From PFJX01 sp044227325 (lineage in GTDB: Bacteria > Pseudomonadota > Gammaproteobacteria > Burkholderiales > Thiobacillaceae): DNA of 64,000 nt. Of the stretch, positions 14,338-24,281 are shown piece after piece. The stretch covers positions 62,001-126,000 of the forward strand of contig JBGAFI010000009.1 of NCBI GenBank assembly GCA_044227325.1, in the 5' to 3' direction. Position numbers and translations under genes: made by a program. The notes beneath the pieces were generated by a model. That model saw only the letters and a list, made by a program, of their open reading frames with translations. It was not told the origin of the DNA and searched no databases. The number at the start of each line of letters is the position of its first letter. Position 1 is the stretch's first letter.

Positions 14338-16125
14338 ATGCGCATCCTCTTCCTCACCCACGCCTTCAACAGCCTGACCCAGCGTCTTTACGTGGAACTC
14401 ACGGCCCTGGGCCACGAGATAGCCATCGAGTTCGACATCAACGACAGCGTCACCGTCGAGGCGGTCGCACTCTTCAAACCGCACCTGATCCTGGCGCCCT
14501 ACCTGCGCCGGGCGATTCCGGAGGCCATCTGGCGCGAGCATGTCTGCCTGATCGTGCACCCGGGCATCGTCAGCGACCGGGGGCCGTCGGCGCTGGACTG
14601 GGCGATCCTGAACGGCGAGAAGGCATGGGGCGTCACCGTGCTCCAGGCCGAAGCCGAGATGGATGCCGGCCCGGTGTGGGCGAGCGAGACCTTCCCCATG
14701 CGGGCGGCGAAGAAATCCAGCCTGTACCGCAACGAGGTCACCGAAGCGGCGGTGCGGGCGGTACGGACGGCCATCGATCACCTGCCGGCGTATCGGGCGG
14801 GCACCTGGCAGCCGCGAGCGGTGCCCTTGCGCCCCATGCATGCCCTCATGCGGCAGGCCGACCGGGCCATCGATTGGGTGAAGGATTCCACCGCCACGGT
14901 GTTGGCCAAACTCAACTGCGCCGACGGTTTCCCCGGCCTGCGCGACAGTCTGTTCGGCCAGGCCTGCCAGCTCTACAACGGCCGGGCTTTCCCCGCCCGC
15001 GGGACGCCCGGCGAGATGCTGGGCCGGGCGGGGGAGGGCGTGGTGCGGGCCACCGCGGACGGCGCGGTGTGGATCGGGCATGCCAAGGTGGAGGGGGGCA
15101 TCAAGCTGCCGGTGGCGCTGGCGTTTCCGGAGACCGCCGGGTTGGGGGCGCTTGCGATGACGGCGAATCCCCCCCAGCCCCCCTTTTCCAAAGGGGGGAG
15201 TGACAGCAACGGGGTTTCGGGCGTTCCCCCCTTTGAAAAAGGGGGGACAGGGGGGATTTCAAGTGATGCCGGCATCGCCTACGACGAATCAAAACAAGTC
15301 GGCTATCTCCACTTCGATTTCTACAACGGCGCCATGGGCGCCACCGACTGCGAGCGCCTGCTGGCCGCCTATGAAGCGGCGAAGCAGCGGCCCACCAAGG
15401 TCATCGTGCTCCTGGGCGGCGCCGATTTCTTCAGCAACGGCCTGGACCTGAACCGCATCGAGGCGGCGGACAGCCCGCCGGACGAATCCTGGCGCAACAT
15501 CAACGCCATGGACGATCTGTGCCGCGCCATCCTGGCCACCGATTCCCACCTCACCGTCAGCGCCCTGCGCGGCAACGCCGGCGCAGGCGGCGCCTTCCTG
15601 GCCCTGGCGGCGGACACGGTCTGGGCGCGGCGAGGGGTCATCCTCAACCCCCACTACAAGAACATGGGCAACCTCTATGGCTCCGAGTACTGGAGCTACC
15701 TGCTGCCGCGCCGGGTGGGGGGGGAGAAGGCCGCCGAGATCATGCGCAACCGCCTGCCCCTGGGCGCCGGGGCGGCGGCGTCCATGGGATTCCTGGACGA
15801 GGCCTTCGGCGACGACATCGCCGGCTTCGAGGCCGAAGTCCGCCGCCGCGCCGAGGCCCTGGCCGCCGCGCCGGACTTCGCCGTCCGGCTGGAGGCGAAG
15901 CGCGCCAGCCGGGCCGAAGACGAGGCGAGCAAGCCCCTGGAGGCCTACCGGGCCGAGGAGCTGAGGCACATGCAGCGCAACTTCTACGGCTTCGATCCCA
16001 GCTACCACGTGGCCCGCCATCACTTCGTGCGCAAGACCCCCCATTCCTGGACGCCGCGGCATTTGGCCATCCATCGGGAGTTGGGATGGGTGGTGCCGGA
16101 GGATGGCGAGGGAGTCTCCGGGTGA
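14338..16125 (+). CDS. hypX: HypX/HoxX, CO-ligand-forming hydrogenase maturation protein, with in-frame repeat insertion
   Basis: HypX uses formyl-tetrahydrofolate to supply the CO ligand of the Ni-Fe site in aerobic bacteria. Residues 1 to about 270 form the formyltransferase-like half (SLTQRLYVEL, HPGIVSDRGPSALDWAI), and about 310-560 the enoyl-CoA hydratase-like half (LLGGADFFSNGLDLNRIEA, LRGNAGAGGAFLALAAD). Between them, at about 277-307, lies NPPQPPFSKGGS through PPFEKGGTGGI, the translation of a complete 93-bp repeat, exactly 31 codons. The insert sits in the interdomain linker, so function may be kept. Length is 595 residues; family members are about 550-600. Confidence 0.95.
   Translation: MRILFLTHAFNSLTQRLYVELTALGHEIAIEFDINDSVTVEAVALFKPHLILAPYLRRAIPEAIWREHVCLIVHPGIVSDRGPSALDWAILNGEKAWGVTVLQAEAEMDAGPVWASETFPMRAAKKSSLYRNEVTEAAVRAVRTAIDHLPAYRAGTWQPRAVPLRPMHALMRQADRAIDWVKDSTATVLAKLNCADGFPGLRDSLFGQACQLYNGRAFPARGTPGEMLGRAGEGVVRATADGAVWIGHAKVEGGIKLPVALAFPETAGLGALAMTANPPQPPFSKGGSDSNGVSGVPPFEKGGTGGISSDAGIAYDESKQVGYLHFDFYNGAMGATDCERLLAAYEAAKQRPTKVIVLLGGADFFSNGLDLNRIEAADSPPDESWRNINAMDDLCRAILATDSHLTVSALRGNAGAGGAFLALAADTVWARRGVILNPHYKNMGNLYGSEYWSYLLPRRVGGEKAAEIMRNRLPLGAGAAASMGFLDEAFGDDIAGFEAEVRRRAEALAAAPDFAVRLEAKRASRAEDEASKPLEAYRAEELRHMQRNFYGFDPSYHVARHHFVRKTPHSWTPRHLAIHRELGWVVPEDGEGVSG
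15166..15258. repeat. Double-palindrome repeat copy 5, in frame inside hypX
   Basis: A complete 93-bp copy (AATCCCCCCCAG to GGGGGGATT) within the hypX linker. Being a multiple of three and free of stops in this frame, it leaves hypX open. It is the cleanest case of a whole element inserted into a gene in this window. Confidence 0.93.
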
Positions 16126-16139
16126 TGCCGGTGTGGTTG

Positions 16140-16232
16140 AATCCCCCCTGTTCCCCCTTTTTCAAAGGGGGGAACGCTCACATAAGTCTTGCCGGTACTC
16201 CCCCCTTTGAAAAAGGGGAGTTGGGGGGGATT
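16140..16232. repeat. Double-palindrome repeat copy 6 (hypX-hoxA)
   Basis: A 93-bp copy starting AATCCCCCCTGTT and ending GGGGGGATT, located 14 nt after the hypX stop and 32 nt before hoxA. It fills most of the junction between the maturation genes and the regulator genes. Confidence 0.9.
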
Positions 16233-16264
16233 CGTCGTTCATATCCCCGAATCCAGGCAATCCC

Positions 16265-17719
<1,455 letters not shown>

Positions 17720-17742
17720 GCGCGTGCCGCGTACCGGGGAGG

Positions 17743-17839
17743 AATCCCCCCCGGCCCCCCTTTTTCAAAGGGGGGAGAACAACCGGGACACCTTGAATCG
17801 GGCGCCCCCCCCTTTGAAAAAGGGGGGACAGGGGGGATT
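17743..17839. repeat. Double-palindrome repeat copy 7 (hoxA-hoxB)
   Basis: A 97-bp copy, AATCCCCCCCCGG to GGGGGGATT, that fills most of the 152-nt gap between hoxA and hoxB. Confidence 0.9.
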
Positions 17840-17871
17840 CGGCAACACGGGGAAACCCACCAAGGCCAGCC

Positions 17872-18882
17872 ATGCCCGCTAACCCCCTCAACCTCCTCTG
17901 GCTCCAATCCGGCGGCTGCGGCGGCTGCACCCTGTCCCTGCTCAACGCCGAGCAGCCCCAGTTGTTCGCCCTGCTGGAGGAAGCCGGCATCCGCCTGTTG
18001 TGGCATCCCAGCCTGAGCCGGGAATCCGGCGCCGAGGCCCTCGACATTCTCGCCGCCTGCGCCGAGGGCCGCGAGCGGCTGGACATCCTGTGCGTGGAAG
18101 GCTCGATCATGACCGGGCCCCACGGCAGCGGCCGCTTCCACATGCTGTCCGGCACCGGCCGGCCCATGATGTCCTGGGTCATGGATCTGGCCGTGCGCGC
18201 CCATCATGTGCTGGCGGTGGGCACCTGCGCGGCCTTCGGCGGCATCACCGCGTCGGGCGGCAACCCGGCCGGGGCGGTGGGTCTGCAATACGACGGCGAG
18301 CACGTGGGCGGCCTGCTGGGCCAGGGTTTCCGGGCCGGCGATGGTTTGCCGGTGATCAACGTGGCGGGTTGTCCCACCCATCCCGGCTGGGTGCTGGATA
18401 CGCTGCTGGCGCTGGCCCTGGCGCGCTTCGGCGCGAACGACCTGGATTCCCTGCACCGGCCACGCCTATACGCCGACCATCTGGTGCACCACGGCTGCCC
18501 GCGCAACGAGTTCTACGAGTTCAAGGCCAGCGCCGAGAAGGCCTCCGACCAGGGCTGCATGATGGAGAACATGGGCTGCAAGGGCACCCAGGCCCACGCC
18601 GACTGCAACACCCGCCTGTGGAACGGTGCCGGCTCCTGCCTGCGCGGCGGCTATGCCTGTGTTTCCTGCACCGAGCCGCGTTTCGAGGAGCCCGGCCACC
18701 CGTTCGCCGAGACGCCCAAGGTGGCCGGCATCCCCATCGGCCTGCCCACGGACATGCCGAAAGCCTGGTTCGTCGCCCTGGCGGCCTTGTCGAAGTCCGC
18801 GACGCCGAAGCGGGTGCGGGAGAACGCGGTGGCGGACCATACGGTGGTGACGCCGGCGGTCAGAAAGACGGGGCTGAAGTAA
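17872..18882 (+). CDS. hoxB: Regulatory (H2-sensing) hydrogenase small subunit
   Basis: A 336-residue small subunit (HoxB/HupU) holding the Fe-S clusters. It begins near LWLQSGGCGGCTLSLL, the proximal cluster site, with no twin-arginine signal peptide, so it stays in the cytoplasm as expected for the sensor. Further cluster cysteines are in GTCAAFGG, NVAGCPTHPG and the C-terminal HHGCPRNEFYEF, CMMENMGCKG and CVSCTEPRF region. It signals H2 to HoxJ together with HoxC. Confidence 0.95.
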   Translation: MPANPLNLLWLQSGGCGGCTLSLLNAEQPQLFALLEEAGIRLLWHPSLSRESGAEALDILAACAEGRERLDILCVEGSIMTGPHGSGRFHMLSGTGRPMMSWVMDLAVRAHHVLAVGTCAAFGGITASGGNPAGAVGLQYDGEHVGGLLGQGFRAGDGLPVINVAGCPTHPGWVLDTLLALALARFGANDLDSLHRPRLYADHLVHHGCPRNEFYEFKASAEKASDQGCMMENMGCKGTQAHADCNTRLWNGAGSCLRGGYACVSCTEPRFEEPGHPFAETPKVAGIPIGLPTDMPKAWFVALAALSKSATPKRVRENAVADHTVVTPAVRKTGLK

Positions 18883-18922
18883 TGGCACTCGGTCAGCGGC
18901 CTCTCTTGATCGACGCGCGTCA

Positions 18923-19047
18923 AATCCCCCCCGGCCCCCCTTTTGCAAAGAGGGGAGCAAACCGTCGCGTATCTTTGCCGATCGCAAAATGCGGTGCTCC
19001 CTGCCATGCGAGTCCCCCCCTTTGTAAAAGGGGGGCTAGGGGGGATT
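18923..19047. repeat. Double-palindrome repeat copy 8 (hoxB-hoxC)
   Basis: The longest copy, 125 bp, because the spacer between the two hairpins is about 60 nt rather than 25. The left arm has one mismatch (GAGGGG instead of GGGGGG). It separates hoxB from hoxC, which are normally adjacent. Confidence 0.88.
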
Positions 19048-19081
19048 CCTCCGCCCCATGCAACGCCAACGGCAATTACCC

Positions 19082-20500
19082 ATGACCACCCGCATCCTCG
19101 GCCCCTTCAACCGCGTCGAAGGCGATCTGGAAGTCCACCTGGACATCGCCGACGGCCGAGTCACCGCCGCGCGGGTCAACTCGCCTCTCTACCGCGGCTT
19201 CGAGCAGATGCTGCCGGGCAAGTCGCCGCTGGACGCCCTGGTCATCGTGCCGCGCATCTGCGGCATCTGTTCCGTGGCCCAGAGCGCGGCCGCCGCCGCC
19301 GCCCTGCGCGACCTCATGGGGCTGACGCCGCCGCCCAACGGACGCCTGGCGGAACACCTGATCAGCGCCTGCGAGAATCTGGCGGACCACCTGACCCATT
19401 TCTACCTGTTCTTCATGCCGGATTTCGCCCGGCCGGTGTATCGGGGACGGCCCTGGTCGGCCGCCGTCGAGGCCCGCTTCCAGGCGGTGTCCGGCGCGGC
19501 CGCCAACGACATGCTGCCGGCCCGGGCCGAGTTCATGCACCTCATGGGCCTGATGGCGGGCAAGTGGCCCCATACCCTGAGCCTGCAAGCGGGCGGCACG
19601 TCCCGGCCTCTGGAGCAGTCGGAAATCCTGCGCCTGATCACCCTGCTGCGCGGTTTCCGCCGCTTCCTGGAACGCCACACCTTCGGCGACGCGCTGGAAA
19701 CGGTGGCAAGCCTGGACAGCCTCGCCGCCCTGGAACGCTGGCGCGACGGCCGGCAAGGCGATCTGGCCCAGTTCCTCGCCATCGCCGACGGTCTGAACCT
19801 GGACCGTGTGGGCCGGGCCACGGACCGCTTCCTCAGCCACGGCGCCTACGGCCTGTTCCCCGCCGGCGTGTGGGACGGCGAGGCGGCTGGCCTGGACCCC
19901 GCCGCCATCGCCGAGGACGTCAGCCACGCCTGGATGGCGGGCGAAACCCTGGCGCCGGCCCAGGGCGTCACCCGGCCCCTGCCGGACAAGGCCGACGCCT
20001 ACACCTGGTGCAAGGCGCCGCGCTACGGCGGCCAAGTGGTGGAAACCGGCGCCCTGGCGCGCCAGATGGTGGCGGGCCATCCCCTGATCCGGGAACTGGT
20101 CGCCGCGCGCGGCGGCAGCGTGCTGGCCAGGGTGCTGGCGCGCCTGCTGGAACTGGCCCTGGTGGTGCCGGAAATGGAGCGCTGGGCGAAATCTCTGACG
20201 CCCGGCGAACCCTGGTGCCACCATACCGGGCTACCCGACGAGGGCGTCGGCGTCGGCCTGGTGGAAGCGGCCCGGGGCAGCCTGGGCCACTGGCTCGTCG
20301 TGCGCCACGGCCGCATCGCCAACTACCAGATCATCGCCCCCACCACCTGGAATTTCTCGCCGAGGGACGCGGCCGGTGTGCCCGGTGCGCTGGAACAGGC
20401 GTTGGCGGGGATGGAAGTAGATCCTGACGATCCCATGCCGGTGACGGTGCAGCATGTGGTGCGGTCTTTCGATCCCTGCATGGTGTGCACGGTGCACTGA
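19082..20500 (+). CDS. hoxC: Regulatory (H2-sensing) hydrogenase large subunit
   Basis: A 472-residue large subunit (HoxC/HupV). Nickel ligands are RICGICSVAQ near residue 58 and DPCMVCTVH at the very C-terminus. The protein stops right after the His, so no protease processing is needed, in contrast to the catalytic subunit at 1-667. This is the hallmark of sensor hydrogenases. ATG 19082 gives the usual N-terminus MTTRILGPFNRVEGDLEV; an in-frame ATG at 19058 would add eight residues. The kinase partner hoxJ lies 2.4 kb downstream rather than next to it. Confidence 0.95.
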   Translation: MTTRILGPFNRVEGDLEVHLDIADGRVTAARVNSPLYRGFEQMLPGKSPLDALVIVPRICGICSVAQSAAAAAALRDLMGLTPPPNGRLAEHLISACENLADHLTHFYLFFMPDFARPVYRGRPWSAAVEARFQAVSGAAANDMLPARAEFMHLMGLMAGKWPHTLSLQAGGTSRPLEQSEILRLITLLRGFRRFLERHTFGDALETVASLDSLAALERWRDGRQGDLAQFLAIADGLNLDRVGRATDRFLSHGAYGLFPAGVWDGEAAGLDPAAIAEDVSHAWMAGETLAPAQGVTRPLPDKADAYTWCKAPRYGGQVVETGALARQMVAGHPLIRELVAARGGSVLARVLARLLELALVVPEMERWAKSLTPGEPWCHHTGLPDEGVGVGLVEAARGSLGHWLVVRHGRIANYQIIAPTTWNFSPRDAAGVPGALEQALAGMEVDPDDPMPVTVQHVVRSFDPCMVCTVH

Positions 20501-20749
20501 TCCATAGAGCAGTGATACACGCTGAATGCGTTGGGTTGAAATGGCACCAAGTTGTCTGTGACTGCTCCCGACCAAAGCGGTCTCGCTAGCGGTAAAAGAT
20601 GACTCTCTTACCGTCTGAATTTACGCGCCTCTGGCGAGAGCCAAAAAACGGAAATTCATGTTTGTCGAGTTTTTTTACAAAAATCTTTTGAGCGCTAAGT
20701 CATATTTTTGCAACCAATTGATAGATAATAGATAATAGAAAAATGATAT
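20501..20749. other. Intergenic stretch after hoxC, no gene seen
   Basis: No convincing coding frame. The second half is AT-rich (T- and A-runs at about 20670-20735 and a tandem GATAATA-like repeat near 20724-20737), unlike the surrounding GC-rich DNA. It ends in a sigma-54-like promoter serving the next gene and may hold the upstream activator sites. Confidence 0.6.
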
Positions 20750-20765
20750 TGGCATATCAATTGCT
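20750..20765 (+). promoter_or_regulatory. Sigma-54-type (-24/-12) promoter
   Basis: TGGCATATCAATTGCT matches the consensus TGGCAC-N5-TTGCA with GG and GC at the required spacing. It lies 45 nt upstream of the PEP-CTERM gene start, with an AT-rich upstream region suitable for bending. PEP-CTERM genes in floc-forming betaproteobacteria are known to depend on RpoN with PrsK/PrsR, so the site is plausible on family knowledge as well. Confidence 0.7.
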
Positions 20766-20810
20766 TTAGCCTTAGACAATGCGGCAACATTTTGGAAATG
20801 GAGACTTGAA

Positions 20811-21494
20811 ATGAAGATACTGAAAATTTGTGCCATTGCTGCTGCAATGACGTTATCCGCCAGTGCTTCTGCCTATACCGTTCTGGACCTGGGTCCGTTC
20901 ACACTGGGATACGACGAATCCACGTCCTTTGGTGGTATCTCTTCCACGTTTTCCTCTTCGGGTGATATCTATGGTTTCGCCTGGACGGTGCCCGACAGCG
21001 TCCAGGTTACGAGCAGTGATGGCTCCCCGGCCAGCACGAACGTGCCGCTGCCCTCGTTCACCATCACGGCCAATGCGGGCTGGGCGCTGAGCAATACATC
21101 CGCGTTCCTGGGCAACCTGAGCTACGTCGAAGTCGGCGGTGCCATCACCGACATCATTGCCCATGCCGACGTCTCGGTCGATGGTGGCCCCACCGTTCCG
21201 ACTGGGTCTATGGGCGTGGGGTGGGTTGTCACCGGTTCGGGTCCGGGCTACTCGCTGGGTTACTTTGCCGACACCTTCTCGATACCGGGTGGCTTCTACT
21301 CCGTCAGTGTCACCAACGCGGCGATCGACCTCAGCGCGACCGGCGGCAGCTTCTCCACCATCGTCTCGCAGCCGCAGAACGAACTCAAGATCAGCTTGAT
21401 GGCCGTGCCGGTGCCGGAGCCGGAAACCTATGCGATGATGATCGCCGGTCTGGGTTTGCTGGGCTTCGTGGTTGGACGCAGGAAACAAATCTGA
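20811..21494 (+). CDS. PEP-CTERM sorting domain protein
   Basis: A 227-residue exported protein: signal peptide 1-21 (ending SASASA), a Ser/Thr/Gly-rich beta-type middle with no recognised domain, and a C-terminal PEP-CTERM signal (VPEPETYAMMIAGLGLLGFVV, then GRRKQI) that an exosortase would cleave. No exosortase is in the window. GGAGACTTG precedes the ATG. It splits hoxC from hoxJ, has its own sigma-54-like promoter and a terminator, and is lower in GC than the hydrogenase genes. This suggests an independent insertion. Confidence 0.88.
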   Translation: MKILKICAIAAAMTLSASASAYTVLDLGPFTLGYDESTSFGGISSTFSSSGDIYGFAWTVPDSVQVTSSDGSPASTNVPLPSFTITANAGWALSNTSAFLGNLSYVEVGGAITDIIAHADVSVDGGPTVPTGSMGVGWVVTGSGPGYSLGYFADTFSIPGGFYSVSVTNAAIDLSATGGSFSTIVSQPQNELKISLMAVPVPEPETYAMMIAGLGLLGFVVGRRKQI

Positions 21495-21522
21495 GTCGAA
21501 ACTTGGTTTCATAGTGATAACG

Positions 21523-21549
21523 AACGGGGGCCTTTGCCCCCGTTTTGCA
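21523..21549 (+). terminator. Rho-independent terminator of the PEP-CTERM gene
   Basis: The stem AACGGGGGC / GCCCCCGTT with a short CTTT-type loop is followed by TTTT, 29 nt after the stop codon. Confidence 0.85.
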
Positions 21550-21807
21550 TTTGTGGCGTCAAAATTGGAATGACGACACTGTAGTGGACAGAAACCATCC
21601 AAAAACTGGGTTTTACTCCCGTAACGAAGGACTGATTCAGGTTCTCGGACTAAACCGCTCGCGCGGAAGGGAGCCTGCACCATGCTCACCGGCAGAAACG
21701 GATCGAGATAGGGCATTCCATTTCAACTCACCAGATTGCCGTGTGTTCGCTCCACGGCCCTATTCAGTACGGGTGTTCTGGTACTTCTCCCTTGAATTGT
21801 TAGCACT
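21550..21807. other. Intergenic stretch, no gene seen
   Basis: Between the PEP-CTERM terminator and the 3' end of the decayed RES gene. Open frames here have no recognisable product and GC is lower than the window average. A fragment of a mobile element is possible, but I see no terminal inverted repeats. Confidence 0.5.
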
Positions 21808-22273
21808 TCATTTCTTGATCGGTCGCAGATCCGTGATGAAAGGCTGGGCTACGCCAATCTCGATTTCCGCGAAGGCCGGGTGGGCAGCGTTGAGCAGGTA
21901 GTTGGTTTCCGCCGGGATCACCGCGCTGGGGACGGCGAGGGCTGGGCTGGATAACGCCCTGGCCCATTCCCAGCCGAGAGCCTGCAAGCGATCACGGGTG
22001 CCCAGGTCGTGCCAGTCGGTCGGGAGTCGGGCCGCATCGACGTGTTCGATGACCAGCGTGTCGGGCAGGGTTGCCGGGATCATCATGTAGTTGGCCCAGC
22101 AGCGGCTCATCCTGCGCCAGCATTTCCAGCATGGCGAGGGATTGGCTGGCGGCGGTGTACACCATGGGAATGCCCTTGCGGTTCCAGCGTCCGCCATAGA
22201 GGCGGGCGCCTTCGCCGGAAAAGGCGGTGTCGGCGAAGCGTCGGGTGACCAGCCGCCAGACGGTGAGAGGCAT
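21808..22273 (-). pseudogene. RES-domain toxin, frameshifted
   Basis: The N-terminal part (MPLTVWRLVTRRFADTAFSGEGARLYGGRWN.., the RES signature with conserved Arg and Glu) is read in one frame down to about 22100. The C-terminal part (ANYMMIPATLPDTLVIEHVDAARLP.., PSAVIPAETNYLLNAAHP) is in another frame. One extra G in the GGG near 22093-22095 accounts for the break. RES toxins deplete NAD+; the antitoxin is the adjacent Xre-type gene. As read, the toxin cannot be made full length. Confidence 0.85.
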
Positions 22274-22286
22274 CAGGCGAGGGACG

Positions 22287-22720
22287 TCAAACGAAGACGC
22301 CGTGCTCGATGCGGCCCAGGGTATCCATCACGCTCTCCGCGCCGATGTCGGTATCCATCAGAGACAGGGGCGTGGCGCCGGCCAGGGCGGCGTTCGCCGA
22401 TTTCAGCCAGTCCCGCGCGGCGTCGATGTCCTCGAAAGTTGCTTCCGCGCGTTCGATGATCCGGGCAAGGCGGACCAGTTGGCGGTTTCTTCGCTGTTCA
22501 GCCTGCCTTCCTTCTCGCGTCTGGCCAGGGTGCGGTCGGGTATCGCGAGCGCGGCGGCCAGTTCGGCTTGGGTGATGCCCATGACCTGGGTCAGCGAGTC
22601 CACCGCTGCGGAGGGGATGACCTGGCGGATGACCGTTACCCATTGCAGCGGGGTGCGCGGCTTGGCCGGCACACCGCGCCGTCCGCCTAGCATGGCTTCA
22701 AGGGTAAGGGACGCTGTCAT
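22287..22720 (-). pseudogene. Xre/MbcA/ParS-type antitoxin (DUF2384), frameshifted
   Basis: Starts at ATG 22720 (MTASLTLEAMLGG). The helix-turn-helix region is in frame 1 (LTQVMGITQAELAAALAIPDRTLARRE, then GRLNSEETAN). The C-terminal DUF2384 part (LVRLARIIERAEATFEDIDAARDWLKSANAAL, then GATPLSLMDTDIGAESV) continues in another frame. One missing C in an ACCGCC run near 22485 explains the break. It precedes the RES gene with the usual antitoxin-first order. Confidence 0.85.
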
Positions 22721-22933
22721 AGGATGTTCCAGTAATTGCCATATGGCATTTATTCCAGCCAATTATGGTGTTCACTGTGCTTTTCCAAGATGCGTTGGTA
22801 CGCATCGAGAACGGAAGGAGCGGGACGGCGATTGCGCGGGCCGCGCCGAGCGAGCGAAATCGCGATGATCTGTATAGGATTCGTCTTGCTCACGTTCGCC
22901 CGCCGACATATCCCCGACGCCATCCCTCGACTC

Positions 22934-24271
22934 ATGCCCGCCGAAAAACATCTCCCCCCGCCCATCCTCGCCGAAGGCCTGCAAAGCCTGGGCGAGGACG
23001 CCTGGATCGAGGTCATCCAGAAGATGGACGAGGTATACAACGACCTGCTCCAGTACGAGGTGGCGCTGGAGGAGAAGAACGCGGCGCTGGAGGAATCCCA
23101 GCAGTTCGTGTTCTCGGTGCTGGCGTCCATGTCCGACATCCTGGTGGTGTGCGACCGGGACGGCCGCATCGAAGTGGTGAACCACGCCTTGGTGGCTTTT
23201 TCCGGCAAGCCCGAGGCGCGACTGATCGGCATGCCCCTGTTCGATCTGTTCGCCGACGACGGCGCCCGCGCCAACGCGGAGCGCATGTTCGCCAACCACG
23301 GCATGAAGGGCCTGGCGGATTGCGAACTGCCGCTATTGGGCGGCGACGGCGCCGCCGTGCCGGTCTCCCTGAATTGCACGCCCCGTTTCAACCATCAGGG
23401 CACCCAGGTGGGCATGGTCATCACCGGCCGGCCGGTGGGCGAGCTGCGCAAGGCGTACAAGGCGTTGCGGGAAGCCCACGAGGATCTGAAGCGCACCCAG
23501 CAGCAACTGCTGCACTCGGAAAAAATGGCCTCGTTGGGACGACTGGTGGCCGGCGTCGCCCACGAGCTGAACAATCCCATCAGCTTCGTCCTGGGCAACG
23601 CCCACGCCCTGCACCGCTACGCCCAGCGCCTGGAGAAATATCTCGCCGCCATCCACGCCGGCGCCGCGCGGGACGAACTCGCGGCCCTGCGCAAGGAACT
23701 GCGCATCGACCGCCTGCTGGAGGATCTGCCGCCCCTGATCGAGGGCACGGTGGAGGGGGCGGAACGCACCCGGGACATCGTCGACAGTCTGAAGCGGTTC
23801 TCCGCCGTGGACCGCAACGAGGCTCAGCCCTTCAATCTCACCCAGGTCATCGAGCAGGCGGTGCATTGGGTCACCAAGGCCGTCGCCGACAAGCTCAAGG
23901 TCACCACTCGTCTGCCGGAAGGCATCAACGTGATCGGCTCGCCGGGCCAGATGCAGCAGGTCATGATGAACCTGGTGCAGAACGCCTGTGACGCCACCGC
24001 CGAGGAAGCCCAGCCGCGCCTGGACATCAGCGCCGAGCGGGAAGGCGAAAGTGTGATCGTGCATTTCCGGGACAACGGTCCGGGCATTCCCGAGGAGAAC
24101 CTGCCCCATCTGTTCGAGCCCTTCTTCACCACCAAGCCGGTGGGCAAGGGAACGGGGCTGGGCCTGGCCATCACCTACGGCATCGTCGAACGCCACGGCG
24201 GGCAGCTTAGCGCCGGCAACGCGCGGGAAGGCGGCGCGGTGTTCAGTCTGAAACTGCCCCTGGCCAAATAG
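22934..24271 (+). CDS. hoxJ: Histidine kinase HoxJ/HupT of the H2-sensing system
   Basis: Soluble PAS-domain kinase that couples the regulatory hydrogenase to HoxA. The N-terminal block WIEVIQKMDEVYNDLLQYEVALEEKN is diagnostic of HupT/HoxJ. A PAS domain follows (about 60-170), then the H-box VAGVAHELNNPISFVLGN, N-box MNLVQNACDAT, and G-boxes DNGPGIP and GKGTGLGLAI. 445 residues from ATG 22934. In-frame starts further upstream (for example 22865) would add a segment with no family similarity, and no strong ribosome-binding site separates the options. It is cut off from hoxBC by the PEP-CTERM gene and the decayed toxin-antitoxin pair. Confidence 0.92.
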   Translation: MPAEKHLPPPILAEGLQSLGEDAWIEVIQKMDEVYNDLLQYEVALEEKNAALEESQQFVFSVLASMSDILVVCDRDGRIEVVNHALVAFSGKPEARLIGMPLFDLFADDGARANAERMFANHGMKGLADCELPLLGGDGAAVPVSLNCTPRFNHQGTQVGMVITGRPVGELRKAYKALREAHEDLKRTQQQLLHSEKMASLGRLVAGVAHELNNPISFVLGNAHALHRYAQRLEKYLAAIHAGAARDELAALRKELRIDRLLEDLPPLIEGTVEGAERTRDIVDSLKRFSAVDRNEAQPFNLTQVIEQAVHWVTKAVADKLKVTTRLPEGINVIGSPGQMQQVMMNLVQNACDATAEEAQPRLDISAEREGESVIVHFRDNGPGIPEENLPHLFEPFFTTKPVGKGTGLGLAITYGIVERHGGQLSAGNAREGGAVFSLKLPLAK

Positions 24272-24281
24272 CGAATCCAAA

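Noticed and set aside
20541..20556. TGGCACC..TGTC as a sigma-54 promoter after hoxC
   Set aside because: The -12 GC is not at the required distance from the -24 GG; the site at 20750 fits far better.
21550..21807. Remnant of an insertion sequence between the PEP-CTERM terminator and the RES gene
   Set aside because: No terminal inverted repeats, target duplication or transposase fragment could be recognised.
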